From: Physcomitrium patens
Lineage: Eukaryota; Streptophyta; Bryopsida; Funariales; Funariaceae
Assembly (NCBI RefSeq): GCF_000002425.4
Contig: NC_037254.1
Span: forward strand, 21,670,115-21,734,114
Length of the DNA: 64,000 nt
Direction: 5' to 3'
Part shown: positions 16,634-29,820 of the stretch, piece by piece
How positions within the stretch are numbered: the first letter of the stretch is position 1
Layout of the letters: every line of letters begins with the position of its first letter
Translations under genes and position numbers: made by a program
Notes under the pieces: model-generated
Seen by the model: only the letters and a program-made list of their open reading frames with translations
What the model was told of the DNA's origin: nothing
Database searches by the model: none

Positions 16634-19600
16634 ATCTTATGTAACTCCTAGTAAAGGTTTTATTCTCTCCTCAAACTTCTTACCTTATTTTATGATAGAA
16701 ATTTATTTAGGACCAAAATGACAAAATCTTAGATTTTTTAAATTTAAGAGGCTCAGCTTGTTTAATATACAAAGATTTTATTAAAAAATAAGAAATATTA
16801 TTAATCAAAAAAATTAAACTTATACATATAGAAGTTATAGATGATTATTTGCTATCTTATGGAGGTATTATGCATGAGACTATTTCTTTAGATGTAGCAA
16901 TTAAAGATTATGATAGTATAGTAATATTTGATATAATAAGATTTACATTCAATTTGGTTATTTTAGGATTATCTTGCTTAAAAAAATATAATTTTTAAAT
17001 AGATTGGATTTCTTATAATCTTAATTTTTTTGATAGTTTAATCCAAAACCTCATTAATCAAATAAAAATATATAAATCTAATACATCGAAACCCTTACTA
17101 GTAGATGCAAGAGCTTTCATGTATGTCACAAAAGAAGGATTATGTTTTGGTACATATGCCATGCCTATTTCTTATGATGGAAAGTTTTCAAGTAATATTT
17201 CTAATCAATATTAAGATTTCTTGGATACTTTTGAAAAGAAAAATATAAATATTCTTCAAAGCATTGTCTTCATGATTGTTCTATCAATCTTCATGAAGGA
17301 GTTTAACAACTATTAGTATCAATCTATAGCCTATCACAAAATAAGTTGATTGCACTAAAAGAATATATTGATGAAAACTTCCATAAGAATTTCATATGCC
17401 ATTTTAAATCTCCAACCAAGGCTCCTATCTTATTTATGAAGAAATAATATGGATCTTTGTAGATGTGTGTGGACTATCGAGGACTCAACTAGATCACTAT
17501 CAAGAATAAGTATCTTCTATGTTTAATTTCAAGACTTCTTCTTCAACTCAATCAAGCAAAGTTCTATACAAAAATAGATCTATAATAAGCATATAATTTA
17601 ATATGCATTAAAAAAAGAGATGAATGGAAAGCTGCATGTTGAACTAGGTATAGGGATTTTGAATATAATATCATGTCTTTTGAACTCACAAATGCACCAG
17701 TTGCTTTTCAACATCTAACGAATGATGTTTTATGTGAATTTTTTGATGATTTTGTGACTTATTATTTAGACAACATCTTAATCTACTCTAAGAATAGAAA
17801 AAAGCATGAAGTTTATATTTTTTATGTCTTACAAAAACTTACAAATGTAGGATTGTACACTAAGTTAAAAAAGTATGTATTTTATACTATTCAAATTGAC
17901 TTCTTAAGATACTTCATTTCTAAAAAAAAGGCTAATGATAGATCCAAAGAAGGTCTAAATTATGATAGATTGAAAGATTCTAAAAATGGTAAGAGATGTG
18001 CAATATTTTTTGGACTTTGCTAAGTACTATTAGATCTTCATCAAAAAAAAATTTAAGTTATAGCTCTACTTACACGTTTGACTTGAAAAAAAAAACCCTG
18101 AATGGAATAAAGAAATTAAAGTATTATTTGATGTTTTAAAAAAAGAATTTACTTTTGTACCAATCTTATATTACATTCACTTCTCCAAGATATTTTTTAC
18201 AGAAACAAATATATCAAATTTTGCCTTGAGTGCAATATTGTCACAAATAGAAGCAAATAACAAACTCTATCTAGAAGCTTTCTATTCATAAAAAATTTTA
18301 GCAGCTAAGATTAATTATAAAATCCACAACAAAAGGTTCTTTACAATTGTGGATTTATTTCAAGAATAGCGTCATTAACTAGAATGTATATTGATTCTAA
18401 TTATCATGTATATATATCATAAGAATCTCAAATACTTTATATCAACATATATTTTGAATTGTTGCCAAATTCATTGAAGCATGTCTTTATCAAAATTTTA
18501 TTTCAAAATCACTTATCAATTCAAAAAACAACAAGGTTTATTGGATGCCTTTTTTAGGCATTCTTATTTTATATCAAAAGAAAGAGATGTAGCTTTTGAT
18601 CAACAAAGGATAATCTTTTTGAAGCTAGAGCATTTTCACCTTTGAGTAATAAAATCAACATTGATTACTGATTCAACTTTTATTCAATAAATTCAATAAA
18701 GTATGTCCTCTAATTACCTTGTCTATGATATCAAGAATAATTTTTTCAAATCTCATGATACTTCTAAGTTTGAATTTAAGAATAACCTATTCTATTTTAA
18801 AAGATGATTATACATTCTAAAAGGCAAAACACAATTATAAGTTTTTGAAGCTCATCATGACTTTTTAACACCTAGATATTTTAGATGCAACAAGACTTTA
18901 GAGCTAATATTGAGAAAGTTTTGGTGACCTCAAACGTAGAAGGTAATTCAATACTTTGTATAATCATGTGATATTTGTTAAAAATCCAAAACTTCTCGCC
19001 ATCAACCTTATGGACTTCTTCAGCCATTATCTATTCCAAAATAACTATGGTCTTTTGTTTCTATAGATTTTAACACAAATCTTCTAATCTCAAATTCCTA
19101 TGATTCTATATTTGTGGTAGTAGATTGTTTTACCAAGATAGTACATTTTATATTATGTATAAAATCCATCACAAATGAAGAAATGGCTAAGTTTTTTCTT
19201 AACAATATCTATTGCTATCACAAATTAATTAAAGATATTATATCAAATAAGGAGACTCAATTTGTATGAAGATTTTAGAGAATCATTTTCAAGTTTTTAA
19301 AGATAGATATAATGCTCTCTTTGGCTTTTTATCCTCAAATTGATGGGCAAATGAAATAGTTGAATAAAGTTTTGGAGCAGTATTTGAGATATACCATCAA
19401 CTATCATCAAGATGATTTGAAAACTCTTTTGTCATTGGCAGAGTTTATATAAATTAATTTTAATATATTCTTCTATTTAAAAAATATTTTTTTTTGCTAT
19501 TATATTTATCATTTATAAGTTGATACTTTTGACTTTTCATAAGATAATAATCTTGAGACAAAATATTTTGAATTTTTTTTGTTAGAGCTACATGCAACAA

Positions 19601-20649
19601 TGATGGTGGAATTAAAAAAAAGTTAAGAATAACAAAAATTTAATGCAAATGACTATTACAAGGAACAACCTCAATTCAATGTGGGTGATAAGATATAGTT
19701 ACTTTGTTGCAATATCAAGACTACTCGTCCTTATGACAAGTTGGACTATTGTGGATTTTGACCTTTTTTTATTTATAAAAATTTTATTATATTTCTTATC
19801 AATTACATCTATCAAAATCTATGAAGATCCATTCTGTATTCTTTCTTAAGCCATATAAGACAATGAATATTTTGGAAAGAAGAAAAATACCACCTCCTTC
19901 TATAGAAATGGATAACAATTAAGAATTTAAGGTAGAAAAAGTTTTAAATTTAAGGTAGCACTACAATAGATTAAAATATTTTATTAATTGGCATGGATAT
20001 GATATTAGTAAATGCACATGAGACTAGCAAAGAATCTTACAAATGCAACAAAGAAAATTAAAGCTTTTCATTGATGACATCCATCAAAATCAAGATAAAG
20101 AATAAAAAAACTTTGCTATAAAAGAAATAAGATCTAAGAAAGAAATCATTCTACTTTCTATCTATGTTCATAATATTTTTGTATTTTTGACCCTAAAAAG
20201 ATAGAGAATCAACAATCAACAGATTCAACTCAAGAACTATTACTTATTGACTTACCGAATGAAACATTACAATTTTCACAACTTTTAAGACTATGTAATT
20301 GAGAATGATATATCCTACCTCAAATAGATGGTAAAATATAATATAGTTGGTATCATGATCTTAGAAGAAACTTCCAATATTTGGTAATTTTATTAGAGGT
20401 AGAAACAATTTTTGATTGTGTTTCAAATATTTTATTTAAAGAAAGTTAGAAAGGCCTCAATAACAATAAAATAATAGGATAGTCTTTCTACCCTAATATG
20501 GAATATTATTGATGGTTGAGAAGACCTATTAACCATCTTCAAAGAAAACAAAGATTAAAGTATGTGGCAAAGACAATTTTTTACATCTTAGATTTTTTCA
20601 AAATATGAGGACCACTTCTTGTAAAACTTGTCTCTAGAAAGAGGAGTAA

Positions 20650-21177
20650 TGTCACAGACATACATATTTATTATAATATTTAGCTATATAATTAAATAGA
20701 AGTAGATAAAAGTAAATTTATTTTATAATATTTTTTAGAAAAATTTTGTGGAAGCTTCATAGATGCTACTTTGACTTTACATGTGTTTGTAGTTAATTGG
20801 TAGGATAGAAACTTGATCAAAAAAATTATCATATATTGATAGTTTATAGAACAAGCTAATTATGTGGCATACATATAGAAAACTTATCTTGCAAGTTAAG
20901 ATACATGTTTTGCAAAGTTAATATGTTTTGGAGGTCTATATGACATTGCCACATAGCTTCTACTTAGGAGTATATATGGAGGCAAGAGTGAAGCCTTCTT
21001 CACTCTTATCAATGCCTTTTTAATCTTTAGTCTTGTTTCAAGACTTTTTATTCTTCTTGTCTTTGGCAAAAGTCATTCTAGTTTAATACCATATCATCTT
21101 TAAGTGACTTTCTAGTTCTTTTGAGTGACATAAGAGTGTATTAAAGATTTCTTTCTTCGAGATTCATGTCCTTAATA
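20650..21177 (+). repeat. 3' LTR of chromovirus F
   Basis: Starts TGTCACAGAC directly after a purine-rich tract (AGAAAGAGGAG) that would serve as polypurine tract. It ends near CCTTAATA, decayed from CCTTGACA. It is about 528 bp and aligns with the 5' LTR at 14796. Confidence 0.85.
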
Positions 21178-22041
21178 GCTACCGTCCTTCTCTAATTCAA
21201 ATATTGATATGTCTATAATGAATTCAATTCTTGTTAAATTATTTAATTACTTCAAAAATTGATAAAATTGTTCTTAAATTTTTTTTCTTCAATCAAATTG
21301 GAAAATATTGAGAGATTGCAAAAATCCTCAATTATCCTAGATTTCAATTATCTAAGACCATAATCCACAAAAACTTTTATAATAGTCAATTTAATAGTTT
21401 GATTAATATAAAATTTATTAAAATACATGTAAGACAAATATATCTAAAGATTGATAAAATTTTACCCATAAATATTCTACGATATTTAAAAAATTGTCAA
21501 ATTTGTGAACTCCTTTTTATTTCTTCACCATTTACGTCCTTAGAATACATCTCTCTCTTTAAAAAGCCCTCAAAACCTTAATAAGCTTTTAAATCACATA
21601 AAATTAACTCTCAAAAATCTTATCTTAAGTCTATTCTTAAATCCTACTCTTTAATGAACCAAAGAATCTTTGAATTAGTATAGATGCAAAATTTTATACC
21701 TCAGAGTCTAATTTCAACTTTATTTCATAATTAGTCCTCTTTAGGTATCAATTCTTAATATTTTGAAGTAATTTTTACTAAATTTTATTTTTAATTTCTT
21801 CTTAAACATGATTATATTAATTATTTATTTTATTTATTTTTATTTGGTTCATTTATATTCCTATAAAATATGTAGAAGTCTCTTCTATAAGAAGATAGTA
21901 TTAGAACTTGTTAGTTTTTATTACCTCCTTGTCTATTATCTTTATTTTAAAGAAAATTTGCTAAAATAATTTCATTTAAGCTCCTTCATAATTAAATATT
22001 TCCTTTCTTCTTTCATCTAATAGTCATATTACTATATGACA
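21178..22041 (+). repeat. Family X repeat, right part
   Basis: Continues the X copy split by element F. It matches the X2 copy at about 38200-38735 (segments resembling GATTTCAATCCTAATTCATA and AGTAGAAGCC) and ends at a decayed terminus ACTATATGACA, equivalent to ACATCACAACA in X2. Confidence 0.6.
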
Positions 22042-22621
22042 CCAATATTTCTAATATATGCTACTTTGTTCCATTTTCCTTTCTAATTTTGCCATTAATA
22101 CTTTATTAAACTTTTTATTTAAAATATGTTATACTATTTCAAAATCCTTAGTTTTATCCTTTTAGCTTGCCACCTCAATACCTCAAATGCCAAATATCTC
22201 AACTATTGCTACTAACTTAATTATTTCTTGATGGTGCATTAGATTTTTGTTGATAATTTTGGTGCATGCTTGTAATTGTCTCTCCATGAAATTTAATTTT
22301 TTGTTGGCTTGGTTCTTTGCAATAAAACCTCTATTTTTTTTGATAATTTCTTAAAAGCTTTTTGAAAAAAATATACATGATATCTTGTATAGTCTATTAA
22401 CTTATCAAATCCAAATCCTTCAATAGTTTTTTATTTGTTTCTTGATTCTTCTTAAGTGTCTATTTGTAAAGTTGAATTAGTCTATAAAGATTGTGATAAT
22501 AAAATATGCCATAATAAAAGTTTAGACATAAAAAATCTAATGATTAAAGAAAAATCTAATGATTAAAAAATAAAAAGAAGAAAGCCATAAGAAGGCTCTA
22601 TTGGAGTTTGCATTCTATAAC

Positions 22622-23169
22622 TGTCAAGGACATGAATCTCAAAGAAAGAGAATCCTCAATACACTCTTTTATCACTAAAGAGAACTAGAAAGTTACTCAA
22701 AAGGTGATATAATATTAACTAGAATGGCTATTGCCAAAAACAAGAAGACTAAAAAGTCTTGAAACAAGACTAAGACTAGAAAGGCATTGACAAGAGTGAA
22801 GAAGGCTTCATTCTTGCCTCCATATATACTATCTAACTAAGAGCCATGTGGTGATGTCCTATAGGACCTCCAATATGTATTGACTTTGCTAGCCACATGT
22901 CTTATCTTGCAAGGCAAGTTATCTATGTATACGCCATTTAGTTGGCTTGTTCCACAAGCTACTACATGGAGATAACTTATTCCACAAGCTATCAATACAT
23001 GGTTAGTTTTTTGGCCAAGTTTCTAACCTACAAACACATCTAAAGTCAAAACCGCATCTATAAAGCTTCTAGGAAGCTTTTCTAGAAGACTTTATGAAAT
23101 TATTCTATTTTATCTACTTCTACTTAATCATATAAGTAACTATTGAGGTAAATATATATGTCCGTGACA
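22622..23169 (-). mobile_element. Solo LTR of the A/F chromovirus family, reverse orientation
   Basis: 548 bp, TGTCAAGG...CCGTGACA when read on the + strand, aligning end to end with the reverse complement of the A LTR. It is flanked by perfect 5-bp direct repeats ATAAC (22617-22621 and 23170-23174). This is the expected product of LTR-LTR recombination after an insertion, and the duplication confirms the family's 5-bp target site and TGTCA/TGACA ends. Confidence 0.93.
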
Positions 23170-23759
23170 ATAACAACCTTATAGACTTCTTTATTTTCTT
23201 AAATTGCTTCTTTCTTTTGCTTATTTTCTCATAAATTCTTTATGCAAGGTTTTTTTTTTTTTAACATCTTTTTGATAGAAGACATTATCTAAATCATTTT
23301 TTAAACTAATTTTAACTCATAAAGCCATGCTAGCCTATAAGTTTGGTCTAGATAGAGCCTTGAAATAAAACTTATTTTATCTTAGTCTATTTAGATGGCA
23401 GTAAGGTATACCTTGGATTTAAATCATTTAATTGCTCTTTAAATTAGAAAATGTGTAAAGATACAAGCCTACTATGTCTTCACAAAATTTTGCTTCAATT
23501 AATCTAGTAGATTTTTTAGAATCATTGAAAATCTCTTTGATCCTAAAATTTAAAAATTCAAGATTCTAATCCAATTAAACTTTCATATCTTTCAATCTAA
23601 CCATTTAATTGACTCAAGAGTATAAAAATATATTTAAGATATACACATTTAAAATTCTAAAAAAAATCAACTATATATTTAATATAATACTTATAAATTA
23701 TTTATATATATAAGTTAATTTTATTTTTTAAAATCGAAAATCACTAAAAACATCTTTCA

Positions 23760-24225
23760 CTTTAAAAAATTGTCAAAAATTGAGTGTGCATTAAAATCAC
23801 TTGAAACTATTACCACAACATCTTTTCTAAAGTTTCTCTCTATTGTTGTTTATCAATTAGCAAAACAACCTTAGAATTGTCGTACGTGTGCAATTTTGTG
23901 TATTGGAATTTGATTTCAATCTTGGTTTACAACTGGTCTAAGTATCAATTTATAAATTTAAAAGATAATTTTTGCTAAAAAATAATCTTAAATTTCTCTT
24001 TGAGATGTTTTATTATTAATTTTTCTAATCTATTTTATTTTGCCTTAATTATGGCCATTCAAGGTAAGTAGAAGCCCATTTTACAAAAGAAAACACTATC
24101 ACTTATTAATTTTTCCTTTCCTTGATTATTACATTTATTTCTAAAGTAATTTATTACATTATTTTTAATTAAGCTTGTTTATAATATACCTTTTTTCTTT
24201 CACTTGATAGCTGCATTATAACATA
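23760..24225 (+). repeat. Family X repeat, right-end fragment
   Basis: Aligns with X2 (about 38370-38735), including TGATTTCAATC, TAGAAGCCCATTTTAC and a decayed terminus TATAACATA. The left extent is uncertain; 23175-23760 is AT-rich with nothing recognised. Confidence 0.6.
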
Positions 24226-24239
24226 GCATTGCGCATATT

Positions 24240-24413
24240 GAAAACTTGCTTTGCAAGCTAGATACATGTAATGCAAGTTGGACATGTATTAAATGACATG
24301 TAAAATATTGTTGCATAGCTCTTTGGTTAGATAGTATATATGAAGGCAAGAATAAGGCCTTCCTAACACTTGTCAATTCCTTATATACTTTTAGGCTAGT
24401 TTCAAGAATTTGT

Positions 24414-24444
<31 letters not shown>

Positions 24445-24475
24445 GCCATCTTATTTTAAAACACATCTGATATTT
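24240..24475 (+). repeat. Chromovirus LTR fragment with a 28-nt poly-T
   Basis: Aligns with the middle of the LTR in element E (11220-11420), including the TAGATAGTATATATGAA TATA segment. A run of 28 T (24417-24444) follows. Confidence 0.75.
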
Positions 24476-24479
24476 TTAA

Positions 24480-24618
24480 TTATTTTTTTTGCACAAAACT
24501 TTTACCTTTTCAAGTTGTAATATATTGTTATATGAACTTAATAAAATTTTATGATTTTCAAAAATAAAATTTATAAAAATCATTAAAACATATTATAGAA
24601 AAGACAAGAAAAGAAAAG

Positions 24619-24666
<48 letters not shown>

Positions 24667-25059
24667 TTATTTATTTAAACCTATGTATATTATGGTAACA
24701 TTCATAATTTTATACAAAATTTATTTTAAATATTTCTATATTTTTTATTCTTTTTGATGTAGTTAATTGAAAGATTTTGTGGGTTTATGTATCCTTATGA
24801 TATATGATTATTAAATTGAAACATGAAATAAATATTTCAAAGGATTTTTTTTGTGCAATTTAAAATAAAAATATTAAGATAAATTATAATCTAAAAAAAT
24901 CAAAAACTTATCATTAAGACTAAGTTTAGTAGGAAATTTATGTAGTAAAATTTTAATTCGAACTAAATCAATTAGTTTTTTCTTTAATATCTTAAAGAAT
25001 GTAGCAAACTTCAACTTATAGCAAACTTACTCATGCTATACATATGTCTTATTAGAAAC

Positions 25060-25090
<31 letters not shown>

Positions 25091-25780
25091 TATAGTTAGA
25101 ATCTTTTATTATTTAATTCTATAAAATCATTCATTATTATCTTCTTCATTTTTCCTTTTGCAAGCATAGATTATGGTCTTTTGCAAGTTTCTTCAGATTT
25201 ATTACACTTATATCAAATTTGTCAAAAATCTTTTATATCATTTCTTGGGCATGCAGTCATTGACATAAAAAGTATCATTGAAGTAACCATTGTAATATCA
25301 ACATTAATATATCACATAGATGTCAACCAAATCTCTTATTTTTTTTACTGTTATTTTAAGGAACTTACATTGTTGTAATAATTTAGTATCTTCAAATATA
25401 CAATAAACTTAACATGGTAAAGAATATTTTACATATCAAGCATATTGTAATATTTTCTTGGTCCCTGTTTAATTTTAAATTTATTATTTATAAATGAGAA
25501 AAATGCACTTCTTGTTGCAAATTTTGTATTCCAATTTTTTATAGAGCATCGAGCAATATATTAAGAGTTATATTCCTCTACTTCTGACCTAATAATAATT
25601 CCATTCAGTACTTTGTTGGTACCATTGGAATAGGAAATAGTTACCACAGAAGATTTGTTATTATTAGAAGTACCCATAATTGATTAGTAAATAATAATCA
25701 GCAAAAACAATCGAACAACAAAAACACATCTCGTGGTACGAACCAAACATTATCAGATGGAGTTTGATTGACAATATAAC
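24480..25780. other. AT-rich sequence without recognised gene
   Basis: Contains an (AT)n tract at 24621-24662 and a (TTTA)n tract near 25066-25092. No open frame with recognisable domains was seen. Composition rises to gene-island level from about 25780. Confidence 0.5.
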
Positions 25781-25891
25781 TGGCTCGTTTTATTTAGCTT
25801 TAAAGCGTAAGGAGCGTGAAAAAGACAAAACAAGTATAACAATGATGAAACATCTGAGCGAACCAACTCTCATTTAAATCCAACGGTTTCA

Positions 25892-26044
25892 ATGCGCTTC
25901 CCGCCAAATCCGAGCGGACTGATGGATGATAACGGAGATCGACGAGAAGATTTTCTGAACCACATGCATCCATCGGGGGGTGCTGTCCACCTTCCTGAGA
26001 TCCACTCCGGCTACGGGTACCTGCCCGCATTAACTGGTGAATGA
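25892..26044 (+). CDS. Small open frame (50 codons) upstream of the F-box gene, possible uORF
   Basis: ATG to TGA, 50 codons, protein starting MRFPPNPSGLMDDNGDRRED. It is rich in His/Asp/Gly/Pro, with no domain I recognise and no signal peptide or membrane segment. It lies about 870 bp before the F-box ATG and could be an upstream ORF, an exon of an unseen gene, or chance. Confidence 0.25.
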   Translation: MRFPPNPSGLMDDNGDRREDFLNHMHPSGGAVHLPEIHSGYGYLPALTGE

Positions 26045-26912
26045 GTCATGTTGTTTTTAGGCGTCATTCGAACAGATTGCCGGTGCTGATGAAGCCCAGA
26101 GCGGAGTTCGCAGCGATGGAATAGGGATGGCCACCCTGAATCAATCGTCGGTTGGATTCGGTTGCTTTCACAGCCTTTTTAGATCTTACGGTATACACCC
26201 GTCGTCAACAGTGGTACAGCGTGGAGCATGGGGCATGGGCTCGGAATCCCACGCAACTCGATTCCACCAGTTGAACACTCGTTTTTATCGTCTCTGCCAG
26301 GGCCATAGGAAGATGAGGAATGATTTTACTGCTTCGGTGATTTGATGAAGAATGACGAGGGCCGAAAGACTGGACAGAGAAGAAGTGTTGATAGAACGAC
26401 AAAAATTGCCAGCCCAAGTCAATGACAGGGAATCTTGTGCGACATATGTCACCCCCCTGCTTCTCTCCGAACCACAGCTCATCGATGTGATGCGATTGAT
26501 GTGAACGAACAGCAGTCACACTGTCTTGTGAAAATTGTGTTCCTGTGCAGTATAAATTGGGACGAGATTTGAGTGTAGGGAAGGTTAGATGTGTGTGGAG
26601 CCTTCTGTAGTGTGCTCGCAACGGGATCCAGAGTTGTGAGAGCCGGAGCGCTAACGTAGGTGCGAGAATTGCTTCTTGAGTGTGATGAAGGAGAATTCTT
26701 GAGGGGTTGCGCGCTATGACGGTCGATTGGAAGGCTGGGACAAGGAGGATGGGGGAGTTCGAGGCTATGAGGAGGATGGACTCTGGGTGAAGGGGGCGGT
26801 TCGTTGGTAGAGAACTAAGCGGTAGGATTACGAAGTTCAAGGTTGTGACGATCGATCTATCTTGAAGGTGAACTCTTCTGGCTGTGATCGATTGCTTGCT
26901 CCAAACTCTGGT
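26045..26912 (+). other. Upstream/5' leader region of the F-box gene
   Basis: Moderate-GC sequence immediately before the F-box gene. A 211-codon open frame runs on the opposite strand (26205-26840) but has no domain and is probably accidental. The F-box reading frame is closed by TAG at 26823 upstream of the chosen ATG, so translation cannot start further 5' without splicing. Confidence 0.45.
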
Positions 26913-28004
26913 ATGGACCCCGCGCTATGGGAAAAGTTGCCGGATCACATCCTCGATCACGTTCTTGTACAGTTGCCATTACCGGTTCTCACCCGTTTCA
27001 GGTGCGTCTGCAAAAGATTCTACTCCCTCTCCGCATGTCGGAGTTTCGTTAAGGGCTTTGTTCTGAGTTTAAGTCCGATCTCTTTCCCGCAGCCATGGTT
27101 GGTGCACACACACTCCGGCATCTCCAATGCATATAACCCCGCCGCCAACAGGTGGTTCGAGCTGTCGCCCTACTTCATTCCTGACCCATGGTTCTCCGAT
27201 GTCTTAACCTCTGCGAGCGGACTCGTGGTAAGCTCTCCTGTGGCGAATGAAGCGGGCCGCCCTGTTAGGATGCTGGTATCCAATCCCTTCACGGGATTTG
27301 AGAGGCGTCTGTCGCCTATCGGGCATCCATCTGCGGCGCAAATGCTTGTGGACCCAAGCGGAGAGAGCTACCAAGTGTTCGCGCTCTGTGAGGAGCCCGG
27401 CTCGGAGCTCGAAGACCGTAACAGGTGGTCGCTGCATCGGTACTCTTCATTGAGTAACACTTGGGAGTTTCTCTCTTCCCAACTTCCGCTCGCAATTATT
27501 CCTGGTAGTGCCACAATTGACGTCTGCAATGGTATTGTCTACTGCACCGCTGGCTACCGAACTCCACAATTCGGAATATGGGCCTTCAACATGGAATCCA
27601 AGAGCTGGTCTCGTGTACAACTCCCGTTCTTGCCTTCATATGCCCGCTGTCAGCTCATCTCGTGCGGCAGGCGTCTTATTCTCATCACTAGAATGAAAGC
27701 TGAGGCTTCCACGAACGCAGCAGCGGTCCTCCATATCTGGCAGTTCGACCACACTCGTAAGGATTGGATGACGACTTTGGAGCTTCCCGATGAGATGGCC
27801 GGCCAGAACGACAATTGCCATGGCAGCTTCTCATGTGAGGCGCAGGGCGATCTTCTCTACATCATCTCTGGTGTAATCCGTGAACTCAAGGTCACCGTCT
27901 TCAATTTGGCTACCCAGGAGATACAATATGCCCCGTCACTGGTTGCAGCCGTGAGCCACGGCAAGAGCTTCCCCTTCTACCCCAGGCTCTCGACTCTTGT
28001 GTGA
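26913..28004 (+). CDS. F-box/kelch-repeat protein
   Basis: A single-exon gene of 363 aa. The F-box is at the extreme N-terminus (MDPALWEKLPDHILDHVLVQ, then L.VLTRFRCVCKRFYSL, residues about 5-45), which docks to SKP1 in an SCF ubiquitin ligase. The rest is a kelch-like beta-propeller with repeated WF/W..L patterns (for example NRWFELSPY, NTWEFLSSQL, KSWSRVQLP, DWMTTLELPDE), expected to bind the substrate. Layout and length resemble plant F-box/kelch proteins of the At5g15710 type. The substrate cannot be inferred. The ATG at 26913 is the first in the frame after an upstream stop. No intron is needed. Confidence 0.93.
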   Translation: MDPALWEKLPDHILDHVLVQLPLPVLTRFRCVCKRFYSLSACRSFVKGFVLSLSPISFPQPWLVHTHSGISNAYNPAANRWFELSPYFIPDPWFSDVLTSASGLVVSSPVANEAGRPVRMLVSNPFTGFERRLSPIGHPSAAQMLVDPSGESYQVFALCEEPGSELEDRNRWSLHRYSSLSNTWEFLSSQLPLAIIPGSATIDVCNGIVYCTAGYRTPQFGIWAFNMESKSWSRVQLPFLPSYARCQLISCGRRLILITRMKAEASTNAAAVLHIWQFDHTRKDWMTTLELPDEMAGQNDNCHGSFSCEAQGDLLYIISGVIRELKVTVFNLATQEIQYAPSLVAAVSHGKSFPFYPRLSTLV

Positions 28005-29820
28005 TGAAGGTCTGGTTTCTGTGGCTCGGTATTGAAGCTTGATGGAGCTGGTTGCGAAGAAACTCTGTTATCACGATGAGCGTAACTCCACATCCTTAAT
28101 TTTCCTTTCGAAGAGTACGGGAAATTTGCACTCGTGGTTGTTTTTGCGAAGTCATGAACGCTTCGACAGAATAAAGAGTATTTTACAACTACATTGATAT
28201 CCAATTGCAGCTTGTTATGACGATGATGCAATTGTTGCGTTGTGCCCTAGAAATCCTATCCTTAACAATAACTGCGATGGTACGGTAGTTAATAAATGAC
28301 TGAAGCTCCTGAGACGCCGTCATTTCACTTCTTCGGTGGATACGTTCAAACACAACATCCTTGCGCAACTTTAGGTTCTTGAGAAGTGAAACATTTGGCC
28401 CTCGGAAAGCCTCCAAGGTCACATGGTATAATTCTTTACTGAGCTGATAGTTCCAACTGTATCTTAAAGAGAATGGTGAAAAGGTCGACGAAACTGAACA
28501 TGAGATACTCTCGGAAAAGTCTCCATGTTTGACATCTTGGCAGTAAAATGTAGTCAGCCGTAGAGTACCCAGTATTTGTACATTTTCTACACATGTCTGT
28601 CTGAACTCTTTTATAGTAGCAAAGAACAGAAGATGGAAAATGTTCATAATTTAGAGAAAAAATTGCATGGAATACGTGTGACCTCTAATCCGCTTGCGGG
28701 AGTGATGGCACGCAATTGAATTTGTCATCGCAATGAGAATATACTTAACAGCAGAACCCATTGTCACGTCTTAGCAGCGTTGAATTGGGATATGATAGTT
28801 TTATACTGTGAGCTGACGTCGTATCAATGTATGTTAAAGTCACCTTTTGAAATTAAGTTTGTGAATCTACAAAACTTGTTAGCACATCCACTTATAGTGG
28901 AAAGGTCGCACAAACTTCTTAGAACTCCAGCAAAAGTTCCAACACTGTGCTGATTCCACGCAAACTTTGTGGATAAGGGTGACCCACTTAGTCATCGCAT
29001 AGGCCCAACTTCAAGAGATCGGAGACAGAAAGATGAATATTTGAGTCTTTCTCCGGGGATGAACTTCAGAGTTTTCTAGAAAACCACTAAAACCATAACG
29101 TCAGCTGAGGATATGCGTGTCGACGAAAGCTGTCAGACACTTGCCTGCATCAAACGAATGATGGTCCCCGCAAGAATCATACTATCACATACCTTAAAAT
29201 TTACAACGCAAGAAACAATTCATAGAAGTAGAATACAAGATTGAGGGCTGACATTTGCTTCGACACCACAACAGGTGCTATGTCTCGGCGTGTTGGCTTC
29301 CCAATATACTCAAACAAAAAATCACAACCTACCCGAAACTACAACCTCGCAATTTCAAGTGCGGAGATACTCATCATGTGCGGCTCTTTCAGATGATTCA
29401 CATAGCATTGTGCGACGAAAATTCACAGGAGATGGCGACAGTGATTTAGTCGTTGAGTCATGGATTTCGTTGCATCTCCATCATCGAGTCAGCAACGAGG
29501 ATATATCACCCTGATATACAAGCGAATGCTCGTCGCTGACAGACACGACCAGCTTTCCAACAGGTGCTTGCTCATGTCACATACACTTAATGAAATACTC
29601 CACTGAAATTACCACTTACCAACAAGATGCACTTACCAGTTTGTAATACATTCGACAAACCTCAGTTTCCAAGCCTCCTTAGAAATAAACGGCAAAATTC
29701 AAAGACCACAAGTACAAACCCTAAACCCATGGTTGTTGCGAATGACTCGGGAGAAGTGTCGCATCAGCAACTATCAGCTTGAGTCTCTTGGCGGAAAAAT
29801 TTGAAAAACTAGTCCATGGC
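28005..29820. other. Region downstream of the F-box gene; no gene recognised
   Basis: Contains the F-box 3' UTR and intergenic DNA. A minus-strand 152-codon frame (28189-28647) and a plus-strand 79-codon frame (29275-29514) show no domain. Composition falls to repeat-block levels near 29820. Confidence 0.45.

Larger units (their letters stand above)
14796..21177 (+). mobile_element. Full-length decayed Ty3/gypsy chromovirus 'F'
   Basis: A 6.4-kb element with both LTRs. Gag remnants run from about 15547 to 16600. The N-terminal part of this gag differs from A's, but the later part (around 15840-15990 onward) aligns. A slippery heptamer AAAAAAT is at 16590-16596 and the gag stop TAG at 16615-16617. 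Protease follows near 16740, RT about 17280-18010 (with a recognisable YYLDN in place of YLDD), RNase H about 18120-18560, integrase about 18850-19450 and chromodomain about 19930-20060. A remnant of the extra downstream frame (ORF3) lies at about 20201-20608. Many stops are present and A+T is very high. It is inserted into a family X repeat. Target duplications could not be read cleanly. Confidence 0.87.

Noticed and set aside
18204-21177. Idea that F and A are copies of one recent burst
   Set aside because: F is far more decayed, has a different gag N-terminus, and its LTRs differ from each other and from A much more than A's two LTRs differ.
26205-26840. 211-codon open frame on the minus strand upstream of the F-box gene
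   Set aside because: No domain, low-complexity Ser/His/Leu content and a position antisense to the F-box leader; long chance frames are common in this GC range.
28189-28647. 152-codon minus-strand open frame 3' of the F-box gene
   Set aside because: Composition and lack of motifs suggest chance; there is no sign of a second gene.
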